Of a stretch of 64,000 bases of DNA, positions 1 to 8,552 are shown piece by piece. The notes below the pieces were generated by a model that made no database searches, was not told where the DNA came from, and saw nothing but the letters and a program-made list of their open reading frames with translations. Made by a program: the position numbers and the translations under genes. This stretch comes from Deinococcus carri (GTDB lineage: Bacteria > Deinococcota > Deinococci > Deinococcales > Deinococcaceae), in contig NZ_BAABRP010000004.1 in NCBI RefSeq assembly GCF_039545055.1, positions 1 through 64,000 of the forward strand, given 5' to 3'. The first letter of the stretch is position 1. The number at the start of each line of letters is the position of its first letter.

Positions 1-169
1 TGCCCGCCCCGATACGCCTCACCCGTCCGGCGCGCAGCAGGGAACGGCGGTGGGCTTGTTCCCACAACGGCTCCAGTTCACTCAGGAGCTGGTCAAACTC
101 CATCGGCGTTAGCCCCACCAGCCGCTCGAAGGAACGCGCTCGGGACTTCAGCTTCTCCAGCCGTAACAC
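1..169 (-). CDS. IS5-like transposase, N-terminal part (runs off the left edge)
   Basis: Reading leftwards from a GTG at 169, 56 codons stay open to the window edge. The protein begins [20 protein letters not shown] and continues with a segment ending RRIGAG. This matches the start of IS5-type DDE transposases (DDE_Tnp_4 superfamily) common in Deinococcus and Thermus: a short helical leader, a 'GLTP.EF' segment, then an 'R-R-IGAG' stretch before the catalytic core. The catalytic residues lie outside the window, so activity cannot be judged. A 3' fragment of a similar transposase lies at 7.56-7.99 kb, but it is a separate copy. Confidence 0.6.
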   Translation of the reverse strand, partial: MLRLEKLKSRARSFERLVGLTPMEFDQLLSELEPLWEQAHRRSLLRAGRVRRIGAG

Positions 170-257
170 CCCTGAACCTACCTGCTCCTACCTCTACTGC
201 GCAACGGGTCTTGAGAGCTCGCACCTGGATAGAGTGAGTGAATAGCTGTGCTGACGC

Positions 258-276
258 GGTTGTGGGAAGTTGTTGG
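258..276 (+). repeat. Left terminal inverted repeat of the IS6 element
   Basis: This 19-bp repeat pairs with 1053-1071 in inverted orientation with two mismatches. The match stops abruptly on the outer side, which fixes the element end. Confidence 0.75.
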
Positions 277-290
277 GGTAGGGTGACACA

Positions 291-1008
291 GTGTTGAGTG
301 GCCAGAAGCTCCCTGGCTACCGGTTTCCCCTCGCGGTCATTGGCCACGCCGTGTGGCTCTACCACCGCTTCAGCCTCCGCTACCGATATATCGAAGAACT
401 GCTGCTGGAACGAGGAATCGCCGTCACCTGCGAGTTCATCCGCAGCTGGTGCATCAAGTTCAGCGACCTGTTCGCCCAGGGCCTCCGTCATCGGGAACCA
501 CGACGTGGTTCCCGGTGGCACCTTGACGAGATGTACGTGGACGTAGGCAGTCTCAAACACTGGTTGTGGCGGGCCGTTGATGAACACGGCACCGTGCTGG
601 ACGTCTTCCTTCAGAAACACCGCGATACCGAGGCCGCCAAATCGTTTTTCCACCGGCTCCTGGGGGAATACGACGTGCCAGAGGTCATTCATACCGATAA
701 GCTCTGGAGTTACGGTGTTGCCCTACGGCAACTTCCCGTGCTCCACACCGTGGAGCACATCCAGGTTGTCTCCACGGCGCGCTGCAACAACTTGATTGAA
801 CAGTCTCATCGGCCTACCCGGTGGCAGGAACGTCAGCAGTGCGGGTTCCGATCACGACGACGGACGGGCGCAAGGCTTTCTCGATCTGCACGCCCGCTTG
901 GCGAACCTGAATCATCCTGCTCGCTCCACCTTTCCCCCTCGCCCTCGGAGTTCCCACCAGCAGGCTGCGTTCAAGTCCTGGCGGGAAGTGGTACAGCAGG
1001 TGGCCTGA
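291..1008 (+). pseudogene. IS6-family transposase, frameshifted near the 3' end
   Basis: The GTG-started frame gives a typical IS6/IS26-like transposase. It has an N-terminal 'LPGYRFP..VIGHAVWLYHRF' region, then the DDE catalytic residues in WHLDEMYV, IHTDKLWSYG and NNLIEQSHRPTR. After the third acidic residue the frame runs into unrelated sequence at about 865-875. The expected C-terminus (AQGFLDLHARLANLNHPARS... to WREVVQQVA) continues in the next frame and stops at 1006-1008. A net one-base deletion (or two-base insertion) explains this. No slippery A/T heptamer is present, so programmed frameshifting is unlikely. The catalytic triad precedes the break, but the C-terminal helices are lost. 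Confidence 0.8.
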
Positions 1009-1052
1009 GATGCAGGCCACCTGCCTTTTCAGGGCCTCCCGCTTTCTGCGCG

Positions 1053-1071
1053 CCGACAACTTGCCACAACC
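1053..1071 (-). repeat. Right terminal inverted repeat of the IS6 element
   Basis: This is the partner of 258-276, identical at 17 of 19 positions on the opposite strand. It lies 45 bp beyond the end of the transposase reading frame. Confidence 0.75.
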
Positions 1072-1165
1072 CTCGCCGGATACTTCTTCAACCAGGCCCC
1101 TGTTTCCGGCTTCCCGCTATCGTCGGTCAACAGCGCCTTGAATGTGCCGTAATGAACCAGCAAGC

Positions 1166-2638
1166 CTAGGGATAGAAGGCGGCTTGCAGGTCATTGTGCA
1201 GACTGCGGCCGGTACGCGACTGGTAGAGCTTGGCCGTCTCCTGGAGCTTCTGTGCGGTCTGGAGGGAATTGAGGGTCCGCAGCAGGTCAGTCAGCTTGTC
1301 CGCGCTCTGGCTCACGGTGGTGCGGGCAATCTGCTGTTCGAGGGAAGCCTCGACGGTCTTGGGCGTCTGGGCGGGCAGAGGCCCGCCGGGCATCACCCAG
1401 GGCGCACGGGGAAGCTTCTGCGTGGTGTCGTGGTTCAGGAGTGGTTCAGCGGCCTTGCGTTGCACGGCACTGGGGCCAGGCGACCCAGCGGACTGCGGGG
1501 AAGCTGTGGCGGGGACAGGCGCAGTCGCCAACGGGGCGCTCCCCAGAACTTCCCCTATTCGTCGGGCCTCCACCTCCAGCCCGGCGTCTGGGTCCACCCC
1601 AGAACTGACCTTGCCCTGCACCTGCTGAACAGTGTGCGTCGCTTCATGCGCGACCAGCTTTAGTCCGTCCGCACTCGTCGGGTCATAACGGTTGGCCCCA
1701 AAATAGATGTCCTGCCCGCTGGTGAAGGCTTCTGCCTGCACGCTGGCCGCCAGCTTCGCCGCCTCGCCATCGGTATGCACCCGCACCCGGCTTAGGTCGG
1801 CGTTCAAGCCCTGTTCCAGATGTCGCTGCACGGCGGCTGGGAGCGGCTCGCCGCCCCCTCTTCTGGCCTGCACGCGCTGCGTCACCGTGCCCAGATTCGC
1901 TTCCGTCTGCCGCTGCACCGCCTCGTCCAGCCGCCGTTGCAATCCCAGATGTGCCCGCTGCAAGGTGTACCCCTCGCGCACCTGGGCTTCCCGGGCTTCC
2001 TTCTGCCGCTGGAGACTGACCGCACGCTGCACCGCTTCCTGGTCCTGAGGCGTCCGGGTCAGTTCAGACAGTCGGTCATAGAGGGCCGGACCATCTGCCC
2101 CCTGCCCCACAGCCCGCTGAAGCGCACCCATCGCCAGCTCCGCACGGGTGGCTGCGGGGAGAACCTGGGCATCGCGCATGAAAGCCCCCGTGACCTGCTG
2201 CTGTCCCGTCTCGGTGGCGAGTTGACGCTGCAAGGCCGTGAGGACAGTAGGAGCGGGGGAGGGAGGTGGGACAAAGCGTTGCAGTGCTGTCTCACTCTCC
2301 GGACGTAAGCCGCGCTCCGCCAGGGCAATACGGGAGGCTTCCAACTCGGCCTGACTCGCCTGAACCTCTGAAGTGGCACGTTGCATAGCAGTCCTGTCAG
2401 CGGCGAGGAGGCCCGCTGCCGTCAGTGCGGGAGCGACGCGGGCACGCTGGACAGCGGAAGAAGCGGAACGGGAGTTGCTCAGGGTAAAGGGGTCGTGGTG
2501 CCTGGCCACGGGTGCGGCGACCACTGGCGCGGTGGCCAGCGGAGCGGGTGCCCGCAGCTTCACGCGCTGCACCGGCTGGGTTGTGCTGGCCGGGGCCGCT
2601 CGGCTCGACCCGGTCTTCGTCTTGTGGTCGAAGGTCAT
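1166..2638 (-). CDS. DUF4157 protein with a HEATH zincin-like motif
   Basis: I chose the start MTFDHK because a purine-rich GGGGGTGGG lies just upstream; a longer frame from 2809 has no such signal. The first 260 residues are Ala/Gln-rich and low in complexity, with many 'AVQR' repeats. A DUF4157 domain follows at about residues 265-345, with RVRVHTD and LVAHEATHTVQQ. The HExxH-like HEATH (about residue 328) suggests a metal-dependent peptidase core. The tail is disordered and Pro/Ala-rich. DUF4157 is known as a domain of cargo or toxin proteins near extracellular contractile injection systems, but no such genes are visible here. The IS6 element just downstream may have separated it from former neighbours. 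Confidence 0.75.
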   Translation of the reverse strand: MTFDHKTKTGSSRAAPASTTQPVQRVKLRAPAPLATAPVVAAPVARHHDPFTLSNSRSASSAVQRARVAPALTAAGLLAADRTAMQRATSEVQASQAELEASRIALAERGLRPESETALQRFVPPPSPAPTVLTALQRQLATETGQQQVTGAFMRDAQVLPAATRAELAMGALQRAVGQGADGPALYDRLSELTRTPQDQEAVQRAVSLQRQKEAREAQVREGYTLQRAHLGLQRRLDEAVQRQTEANLGTVTQRVQARRGGGEPLPAAVQRHLEQGLNADLSRVRVHTDGEAAKLAASVQAEAFTSGQDIYFGANRYDPTSADGLKLVAHEATHTVQQVQGKVSSGVDPDAGLEVEARRIGEVLGSAPLATAPVPATASPQSAGSPGPSAVQRKAAEPLLNHDTTQKLPRAPWVMPGGPLPAQTPKTVEASLEQQIARTTVSQSADKLTDLLRTLNSLQTAQKLQETAKLYQSRTGRSLHNDLQAAFYP

Positions 2639-2815
2639 TACCCACCCCCTGCGGCCAGGGTACAGGCTGGCTTGTGACCATGTGGTGAAGATCTGCCCAG
2701 AGCATAGGCAAGTGGGCGACGGTGATGCCGTTGGCGTCCTGCTGGGCGACGGTTTCCTTGCCCTAGCCTCGACGCGGTGCCCGGAGCATTCCACCCACTC
2801 GGACACCACGAATCT

Positions 2816-3475
2816 TCACCCGGTGCCAGCTCGCTCGCCTGGCAAGGCCCCCCCGAGCAGCCCGACGACTTCCAACCGTACCAGCCAGCGGGCCACCTGG
2901 GCGCGCTCTGGCGTCAACCCGGAGCGCAACCACCACAACATGATCGAAATACCCATACTGGCCAGCACGGGCGCACACAACGCCGGCGGCACGGGTGCCC
3001 GCGACACATCCAGCAGGTGCTGCCCCAACAACCGATCCAGAAACTCCTCCAGCCGCCCATGCACCTCCAGAAAGAACGCGGGCATCCCGTTCGCGCCCAG
3101 CATCAGGCGGTAGAAGTCGGCGTTCTTCTCCACATGCTCCAGAAACACCAGCGCCAACTCGGGGGGCGCTGACGCCGGGTCCAGCCACGTCTGCGGTATC
3201 AGCGGGCCGCTCAACCGTCCGCGCGCCGCCTCCAGGCATTCGCTCAGATCATTCAGAACGTCCTGAACGATGTCGTACTTGTCCTGGTAGTAGCGGTAGA
3301 ACGTCGTGCGGTGGACGCCTGCGCGCTCGGCGAGGTCCTGGACGCTCACGTTCGCGTACCCGCGCTCGCGCGTGAGATTCACCAGGGCCTGCCGCAGCGC
3401 CTGCCGTGTGCGGTCGCTGCGAACATCCTGCCGGGAAGCGCGGGGGGAACGGTCCACCATACCGCGAAGCACCAT
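2816..3475 (-). CDS. TetR-family transcriptional regulator
   Basis: This 219-residue protein has an N-terminal TetR helix-turn-helix (RQALRQALVNLTRERGYANVSVQDLAERAGVHRTTFYRYY in pieces) and a helical ligand-binding C-terminal domain. Start choice is between ATG 3475 (GGAA just upstream) and ATG 3460 (no visible ribosome site); I prefer 3475. It is divergent from the scoA-scoB-acyl-CoA dehydrogenase operon, with a perfect 11+5+11 palindrome 11 bp upstream of its start. That arrangement fits autoregulation and control of the operon, probably by an acyl-CoA-type ligand. The ligand is inferred only from context. Confidence 0.85.
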   Translation of the reverse strand: MVLRGMVDRSPRASRQDVRSDRTRQALRQALVNLTRERGYANVSVQDLAERAGVHRTTFYRYYQDKYDIVQDVLNDLSECLEAARGRLSGPLIPQTWLDPASAPPELALVFLEHVEKNADFYRLMLGANGMPAFFLEVHGRLEEFLDRLLGQHLLDVSRAPVPPALCAPVLASMGISIMLWWLRSGLTPERAQVARWLVRLEVVGLLGGALPGERAGTG

Positions 3476-3486
3476 AGCGTTCCGGC

Positions 3487-3513
3487 GCGACAGAAGCTGC
3501 CCTTCTGTCGCGA
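3487..3513. promoter_or_regulatory. 27-bp palindromic operator between TetR and scoA
   Basis: CGCGACAGAAG (3487-3497) is followed by CTGCC and the perfect inverse CTTCTGTCGCG (3503-3513). It lies in the only intergenic space between the divergent TetR gene and scoA. On the minus strand a TTTACT hexamer at about 3524-3519 could be the -10 of the tetR promoter, so binding would block it. Size and symmetry suit a TetR dimer or pair of dimers. Confidence 0.65.
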
Positions 3514-3661
3514 AAGTAAACCGCCCACGTCCACCGCTGGACAGGCGAGGGTACAGTGCCCGCATTGGGCCTGGCCGGGTCAGGTGGCGGAGAAAGCGCC
3601 GAGCCGCACCGGGGAGCAGACGAGCCGTGCTCCGCGCCCGGCACACCCCGGAGGTCAACCC

Positions 3662-4366
3662 ATGAACAAGGTGTATGAAACAGCCGAGGCGGCCCTGCGT
3701 GACGTGTTGCGTGACGGTGCGTCCCTCGCTGTCGGTGGCTTTGCGGCGGCGGGCGTGCCCACACTGCTGCTCGGCGCGGTGCATCGGCTGAATGTCCAGA
3801 ACCTGTCCCTGATCTGCTGCTCCACCCAGCGCAGCGAGGACTATGGCGTGAACCGCTTGATCACCCACCGGCAGGTGGCGAAGCTCACCACCAGTTACCT
3901 CGGCCCCAACGACGCCGTGAAGGGGTTGTACGCCAGCAGGGAACTTCAGGTGGAGTTCGTCCCACAGGGCACCCTGGCGGAACGCCTGCGGGCGGGTGGG
4001 GCGGGCATCCCGGCCTTCTTCACGCCGGTCGGGGCGGGGACCGTGGTGCAGGAGGGCAAGGAGACGCGCGAGATCACGGGACGGGCCTGCATTCTGGAAG
4101 AAGCCCTCGTGCCCGATGTCGGCCTGGTCAAGGCCTGGAAGGCAGACCGTTCCGGCAATCTGGTGTACCGCCGCACCGCGCAGAACTTCAACCCGCAGGT
4201 CGCCGCCGCCGCGCGCGTCACCATCGCGGAGGTCGAGGAGCTTGTGGAGGACGGCGAGATCGACCCGGATCAGGTGCATACGCCGGGCGTGTACGTGCAG
4301 CGGGTCGTCCTGGACCCTCACCCCGACAAGACCATCCGCAACCTGAAGCTGAGGGAGGAACGCTGA
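3662..4366 (+). CDS. scoA: 3-oxoacid CoA-transferase subunit A
   Basis: This 234-residue protein is the alpha subunit of a succinyl-CoA/acetoacetate-type CoA-transferase (ScoA/AtoD family). It transfers CoA to 3-oxoacids such as acetoacetate. Visible family features are the N-terminal GA-rich nucleotide fold with [10 protein letters not shown], then LILT-like strands and '[20 protein letters not shown]'. The ATG at 3662 is preceded by GGAGGTCAACCC; upstream codons in the same frame are non-coding in character. The gene overlaps scoB by one base (TGATG). Substrate specificity (acetoacetate or another 3-oxoacid) cannot be read from sequence alone. Confidence 0.9.
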   Translation: MNKVYETAEAALRDVLRDGASLAVGGFAAAGVPTLLLGAVHRLNVQNLSLICCSTQRSEDYGVNRLITHRQVAKLTTSYLGPNDAVKGLYASRELQVEFVPQGTLAERLRAGGAGIPAFFTPVGAGTVVQEGKETREITGRACILEEALVPDVGLVKAWKADRSGNLVYRRTAQNFNPQVAAAARVTIAEVEELVEDGEIDPDQVHTPGVYVQRVVLDPHPDKTIRNLKLREER

Positions 4367-5019
4367 TGCCCTGGACCCGCGATGAAATGGCCGCCCGCAC
4401 GGCGCAAGAACTGCGCGACGGCATGTACGTGAACCTGGGGATCGGCATCCCCACGCTGGTCGCCAACCACGTACCAGAAGGCATGCAGGTCTTTTTCGAG
4501 AGTGAGAACGGCATGCTGGGCCTCGGCCCCTACCCCATGCCGGGCGAGGTGGACCCCGACCTGCTGAACGCCGGGGGGGAAACGGTGACGTTCGTGCCGG
4601 GCGCGAGCTGCTTCAGCAGCGCGGACGGCTTCGCGATGATTCGCGGCGGGCACATCGACCTCGCCATTCTCGGCGGCTTGCAGGTCAGCGAAACCGGCGA
4701 CCTCGCCAACTGGATGGTGCCGGGGCAGTTCGTGACGGGCATGGGCGGCGCGATGGATCTGGTGGCCGGTGCCCGGCGCGTCCTGGTCCTGATGGAGCAC
4801 GTCAACAAGCGCGGCGAGCCGAAGATCGTGCGCGAGACGCACCTCCCTCTCACCGGACAGCGCGTGGTCAGCCGCATCATCACCGACCTGTGTGTCCTCG
4901 ACGTGACGCCCGCCGGATTGGAACTGGTGGAACTCGCGCCCGGCGTGACCCTCGGGGAATTGCAGAGCAAGACGGCGGCCCCCATCCGCGTTCCCACCCC
5001 CTCCAGGAGTGCCTCATGA
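4366..5019 (+). CDS. scoB: 3-oxoacid CoA-transferase subunit B
   Basis: This is the 217-residue beta subunit. It contains the catalytic SENG motif (glutamate at about residue 47, within [11 protein letters not shown]) that forms the enzyme-CoA thioester in class I CoA-transferases. Length is normal. It starts in the stop codon of scoA and overlaps the following acyl-CoA dehydrogenase by four bases (ATGA), so the three genes are translationally coupled. Confidence 0.9.
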   Translation: MPWTRDEMAARTAQELRDGMYVNLGIGIPTLVANHVPEGMQVFFESENGMLGLGPYPMPGEVDPDLLNAGGETVTFVPGASCFSSADGFAMIRGGHIDLAILGGLQVSETGDLANWMVPGQFVTGMGGAMDLVAGARRVLVLMEHVNKRGEPKIVRETHLPLTGQRVVSRIITDLCVLDVTPAGLELVELAPGVTLGELQSKTAAPIRVPTPSRSAS

Positions 5020-6317
5020 CCCCCGGCGAAACGAACCTCGATGCCCTGCTCGCCCGCCTCTCCAGGCTCGGCCCCGCCGAACTGAAGCAGGTGCAGGCCC
5101 ACCTCGCGCGGCAGCAGCAGGACGCCAGACCCGCACGTGAACTTCCCCCCGTCAACAGCGACTTCTACGACCTCGCCAGCACTCTGACGGAGAGGCAGCG
5201 CCGCGTGCAGGAAAAGGTGCGCGCGTTCATGCATGCTGAAGTCGCGCCCATCGCCAACGAATACTGGGCACGGGGCGAATTTCCCCGGCAACTTATCGGC
5301 AAGTTCCGAAAACTCGGCCTGGGCCGGGACCTCTGGCGTGAGGACGGCACCCGCGACCCGGAGGATGTCCTCGCCGGCTTCCTGGCGAGCATGGAGATGG
5401 CGCGGGTGGACCCCAGCGTCGCCACGTTCTTCGGGGTCCACAACGGTCTGGCGTCCCTCAGCATCCTGCTGTGCGGCAGCGAGGCGCAGCGCCGCGAATG
5501 GATGCCCCGGATGCGCGACCTCGACGTGATCGGGGCCTTCGCCCTCACGGAACCGCTGGTCGGGTCCGGCACAGCGGGCGGCCTCACCACCACCGCCCGG
5601 CGCGAGGGGGACACCTGGGTCCTGAACGGCGAGAAGAAGTGGATCGGGAACGCCACCCTCGCGGACGTGGTCGTGGTCTGGGCGCGTGACGTGGCGGACA
5701 ACCAGGTGAAGGGCTTCCTGGTCCGCACCGAGAACCCCGGCTACCACGTCGAGAAGATCGAGGGCAAGGTGGCGCTGCGGATCGTGGAGAACGGCCACAT
5801 CACCCTTACGGGTTGCCGCGTGCCGGAAACAGACCGCCTCCAGAACGCAAACAGCTTCAAGGACACCGCGAACGTCCTGCGCGCCACCCGCGCCGGTGTC
5901 GCCTGGATGGCGCTGGGCTGCGCGATGGGGGCCTACGAACTCACGCTGAAATACAGCCAGGAGCGGCAGCAGTTCGGACGCCCCATCGCGAAGTTCCAGC
6001 TCGTGCAGAACCACATCGTGAAGATGCTGGGCAACATCACGGCGGTGCAGACGATGGTGATGCGCCTCGCACAGCTTCAGGCGGAGGGCCGCCTCCGCGA
6101 CGAATAGGCCAGCCTCGCCAAGCAGTTCGCCGCCGCGCGGGGCCGCGAGGTAGTCGCGCACGCCCGCGAGGTGCTGGGGGGCAACGGCATCCTGCTCGAC
6201 TACGGCGTGATCAAGTTCTTCTGCGACGCCGAGGCGCTGTACAGCTACGAGGGCACCGAGGAGATCAACACCCTCGTCGTGGGCCGGGCCGTCACCGGTG
6301 TCGGCGCGTTCGTCTGA
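5016..6317 (+). pseudogene. Acyl-CoA dehydrogenase interrupted by an in-frame TAG
   Basis: The frame reads as an acyl-CoA dehydrogenase of the glutaryl-CoA/short-chain type, with a roughly 50-residue N-terminal extension, TEPLVGSGTAGGL, the flavin-binding KKWIGNAT stretch and RQQFGRPIAKFQ. At 6105-6107 (codon 364) a TAG follows LRDE. Exactly in frame the protein then continues [15 protein letters not shown]... LGGNGILL... [12 protein letters not shown]... to a TGA at 6315-6317. Family members normally have Gln here ('DEQASLAK'), so a single CAG to TAG change explains the stop. The glutamate of YEGT, the catalytic base in this family, is codon 412. The truncated 363-residue product would therefore lack it. 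It is likely a recent nonsense mutation or a sequencing error. Confidence 0.85.
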
Positions 6318-6391
6318 AGAAAACTGACCGAGGTGAAGCAAAGACGTGTTGAAGCAGGTCACGACGTACCGAGGCGGGACAGGCCATCCGC

Positions 6392-6628
6392 GTGAACTTC
6401 CAGAGCGAGGAAGGTGAGTCCCTGCACACGATGGACGTGGACAGCCACCCCGCCATCGCCAGTGGGCGCGAGGTGAGCGCCTACCCGAAACCCGACCTGT
6501 TCGTGGATGCAGACACCCCAGTCACCGTTCCGACATCTTGTGCAACCCTGCATAGTGGAGCTGGAAAAGCCATGACGCGAGTTCCCCGTACCCTCCCCGC
6601 TTCTCCTGCCCTCACGGTGCAGGAATGA
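6392..6628 (+). pseudogene. Probable acetoacetate decarboxylase remnant
   Basis: A 78-codon open frame contains HPAIASGREVSAYPKPDLFV followed by DADTPVTV. This resembles the conserved middle of acetoacetate decarboxylases ('PA.A.GRE..G.PKK...' then 'DTLVGTL'). The piece lacks the N-terminal third and most of the C-terminal half, and similarity fades after about 6535. Position directly after scoAB and the broken dehydrogenase fits: CoA-transferase makes acetoacetate and the decarboxylase would make acetone. I treat it as a relic; the family match is by eye and moderately certain. Confidence 0.4.
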
Positions 6629-7518
6629 CCGGGCCTGATTGTGCCGTCAAGCTGCTGGTGAACATGCAGTCGCGTCGGGGGGCGGCCTCCCTCCCAGCGG
6701 CGGTGAAGGCCCTCGCGGCGGCAGGCCTTCCCGTGACCCCACTGCCCGTGCAGGAGCCTCACTCGGCGGAGGTCATCCTGCGGGCGGAGGTGGCGCGGGG
6801 TGCCCCCCTGGTGATCGTGGGGGGTGGTGACGGAACGCTCTCCCATGCCGCCGGGGTTCTCGCGCAGACGATAACGGCCCTGGGCATCCTGCCGCTCGGA
6901 ACCGGCAATACCTTCGCCCGCAGCGTGGGGGTCCCTCTTGACCTGTCCGGTGCGGTGCGGATCATTGTGGAGGGAGAGACAGCGGCGGTCGACGTGGGGA
7001 TGCTGAACGGGCGGCCCTTTTTGAACAGCGTGGCCCTGGGTCTCTCCGCCGAGATTGCCCGCAGCCTAACGCCCTCCCTCAAGCGTCGCCTGGGGCTGCT
7101 GGCCTGGCCCGTCGTGGGCACGCGGGTCCTGAGACGACACCACGCGCTCGACCTCACGCTCACGTCCCCGGAGGGCACGCTGCGGCTTCACACCCACCAG
7201 CTCCTCGTGGCGAACGGGCGGTATGTGGCCGGGCCCCTGCGCGCCGCCCCGCACGCCTCGGTAGCGGACCGGCAACTCGACGTGCTCGTGTTCGGCAAGG
7301 GCCGGCTCGTCAGCCTGCTCCAGGCGGGAACCCTGTGGACACTGGGGCGACCCGTCCTGGAGTTCTCGGCCCCTCAGGTTACGGTGCAGACGCGAGGAGG
7401 TGCCCGCTGGGTCAGCGTGGACGGCGAGGTGACCGCCTGCACCACCCTGAAGCTCTCGGTGGACGCTGCCGCCCTGCACGTCCGGGTGCCCGTTGGTTTC
7501 GACGCCCGGCGCGCGTGA
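6625..7518 (+). CDS. Diacylglycerol kinase-family lipid kinase
   Basis: This 297-residue protein belongs to the DagK/YegS/LCB5 family. It has the N-terminal kinase fold with the nucleotide-binding [14 protein letters not shown] motif and the [12 protein letters not shown] motif, followed by the beta-sandwich domain ending with VSVDGE. The product phosphorylates a membrane lipid such as diacylglycerol. Length matches the family. It starts at the end of the decayed operon and has no obvious partner downstream, where only transposase debris is found. Confidence 0.85.
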   Translation: MTGPDCAVKLLVNMQSRRGAASLPAAVKALAAAGLPVTPLPVQEPHSAEVILRAEVARGAPLVIVGGGDGTLSHAAGVLAQTITALGILPLGTGNTFARSVGVPLDLSGAVRIIVEGETAAVDVGMLNGRPFLNSVALGLSAEIARSLTPSLKRRLGLLAWPVVGTRVLRRHHALDLTLTSPEGTLRLHTHQLLVANGRYVAGPLRAAPHASVADRQLDVLVFGKGRLVSLLQAGTLWTLGRPVLEFSAPQVTVQTRGGARWVSVDGEVTACTTLKLSVDAAALHVRVPVGFDARRA

Positions 7519-7559
7519 GGGTCTGGGAACGGCCCAGCTCAAGACCTGTTGCGCAGGAG

Positions 7560-7990
7560 CTGAAGGGGCAGCGGGGCGACGTTGCCAGCGGAGATTGACG
7601 AGTCCAGCGGCACAGCCCCAGCTCACGCCATGCTGTGAGGGCTGGTTCCTGAAGAACTCCTTGCAGGCGCGGAACTTCTCGATCCGGTTGAGGGCATTCT
7701 CGGCGGTGCTCCGCACCTTGGACAGCAAGCGGTTGAGTTCACGTTGCTCCACTCGCCTTTCTTCGGGCGCTTGGCGGGCACGATGGTCTCTAGACCTTCT
7801 CCATTCCGGTGTACCCGCGGTCCCCCCACACCCGGACATGCCTGGGGAGCCGGGTCATCAGCCGGGAACGCCGCAGCACTTTCATGTCGTGGGTGCGACC
7901 GCCACCTGCGTTTTGAGGGTGTGGGTGCCCTGCTTGACGCTGTAGAAGCGCTTCTTGTCCTGAGGTCGCCCCAGCGCGTCACAGGCCTTC
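7560..7990 (-). pseudogene. Fragmented IS5-like transposase, C-terminal half
   Basis: Read on the minus strand, pieces in different frames assemble into an IS5-type (DDE_Tnp_4) C-terminal half. The first pieces are [10 protein letters not shown] and [11 protein letters not shown]. They are followed by [61 protein letters not shown] and [15 protein letters not shown]. At least two frameshifts and one stop separate them, and the first half of the gene is missing. The rest of the 7519-8049 gap shows nothing else I can support. Confidence 0.65.
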
Positions 7991-8049
7991 ACCTATCACC
8001 GTGGTCAGGCCCCCATAAGCGACAAGCCCCCAGGACCACATCCTGCTTG

Positions 8050-8418
8050 TCACCCATTCCCTGGTGGTCGCACCGCCTTCAGATAAGCGTTCAGGGCGTC
8101 CTGATTGCGTTGGAGGCAGGCAATGCGCGCCGCGATGCGGTCCAGCTCCAGCTCCAGGCGCTCCAGCATCTCCGGCTGCACGTCCTTCAGGTGAATGGCC
8201 TGAGGCGTGTCGAGGAAGGGCAGCACCTCCTTGATCAGGCTGATGGGCAGTCCGGCCCCCAGCAGACCACGCAGTTGCAGGACATGGGGCACCACCGAGT
8301 CCGGGTAATCCCGGTAGCCGTTCGCCAGGCGCGTGGAGGTGAGCAACCCCTGTTCCTCGTAGTACCGCAGCAGGCGGGGAGAGACGTTCACGCGCCGGGC
8401 CAGTTCACCGATCCTCAT
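8050..8418 (-). CDS. MerR-family transcriptional regulator
   Basis: This 122-residue protein has the MerR winged helix at the N-terminus (MRIGELARRVNVSPRLLRYYEEQGLL, then R..NGYRDYP), a dimerisation helix, and a short C-terminus without conserved cysteines, so a metal sensor of the MerR/CueR type is unlikely. It is divergent from the paired DMT transporter genes, and a palindrome between a -35-like element and the transporter start suggests it controls them. A small organic compound or drug is a plausible inducer; this is inference. Confidence 0.85.
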   Translation of the reverse strand: MRIGELARRVNVSPRLLRYYEEQGLLTSTRLANGYRDYPDSVVPHVLQLRGLLGAGLPISLIKEVLPFLDTPQAIHLKDVQPEMLERLELELDRIAARIACLQRNQDALNAYLKAVRPPGNG

Positions 8419-8439
8419 TCATCACTTCCTCCGGAGGCC

Positions 8440-8470
8440 TTGACCCTCACATCAGTGTGAAGCTTTCAGG
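8440..8470 (+). promoter_or_regulatory. MerR-type promoter/operator of the DMT transporter genes
   Basis: A -35-like TTGACC (8440-8445) is followed by a perfect inverted repeat TCACA-tcag-TGTGA (8447-8460) and a weak -10-like region near 8465-8472. Placement of the dyad in a long 19-21 bp spacer is the classic MerR activation geometry. The -10 is poor, as expected for an activated promoter, so its exact position is uncertain. Confidence 0.45.
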
Positions 8471-8552
8471 ATGGGGGCATGTTGATGTCCCCGCCTCTCC
8501 AGCAGCCCCTGAAAACCTCTGGACCCACTCTCATTTTCGGCGGGAGGCACTC

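Larger units (their letters stand above)
258..1071 (+). mobile_element. IS6-family insertion sequence, complete but with a frameshifted transposase
   Basis: The element is bounded by imperfect terminal inverted repeats, GGTTGTGGGAAGTTGTTGG at 258-276 and the complement of GGTTGTGGCAAGTTGTCGG at 1053-1071, matching at 17 of 19 positions. The resulting 814-bp length is normal for the IS6 family and the transposase fills almost the whole interval. The 8 bases just outside each end (gctgacgc and ctcgccgg) do not match, so no target duplication is visible. That suggests an old insertion or a later rearrangement at one end. Confidence 0.75.

Noticed and set aside
860..880. Programmed frameshift in the IS6 transposase
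   Set aside because: No slippery A/T-rich heptamer or downstream structure is seen, and IS6 transposases are normally single-frame.
6105..6107. TAG as pyrrolysine or another recoded residue
   Set aside because: No recoding machinery or context is visible, and the family has glutamine here, one base change away.
4530..6362. Long antisense open frame of about 610 codons opposite scoB and the acyl-CoA dehydrogenase
   Set aside because: It is a GC-bias shadow: the plus-strand frame encodes clear enzyme families with ribosome sites and overlaps, while the antisense product is low-complexity His/Arg/Gly-rich sequence.
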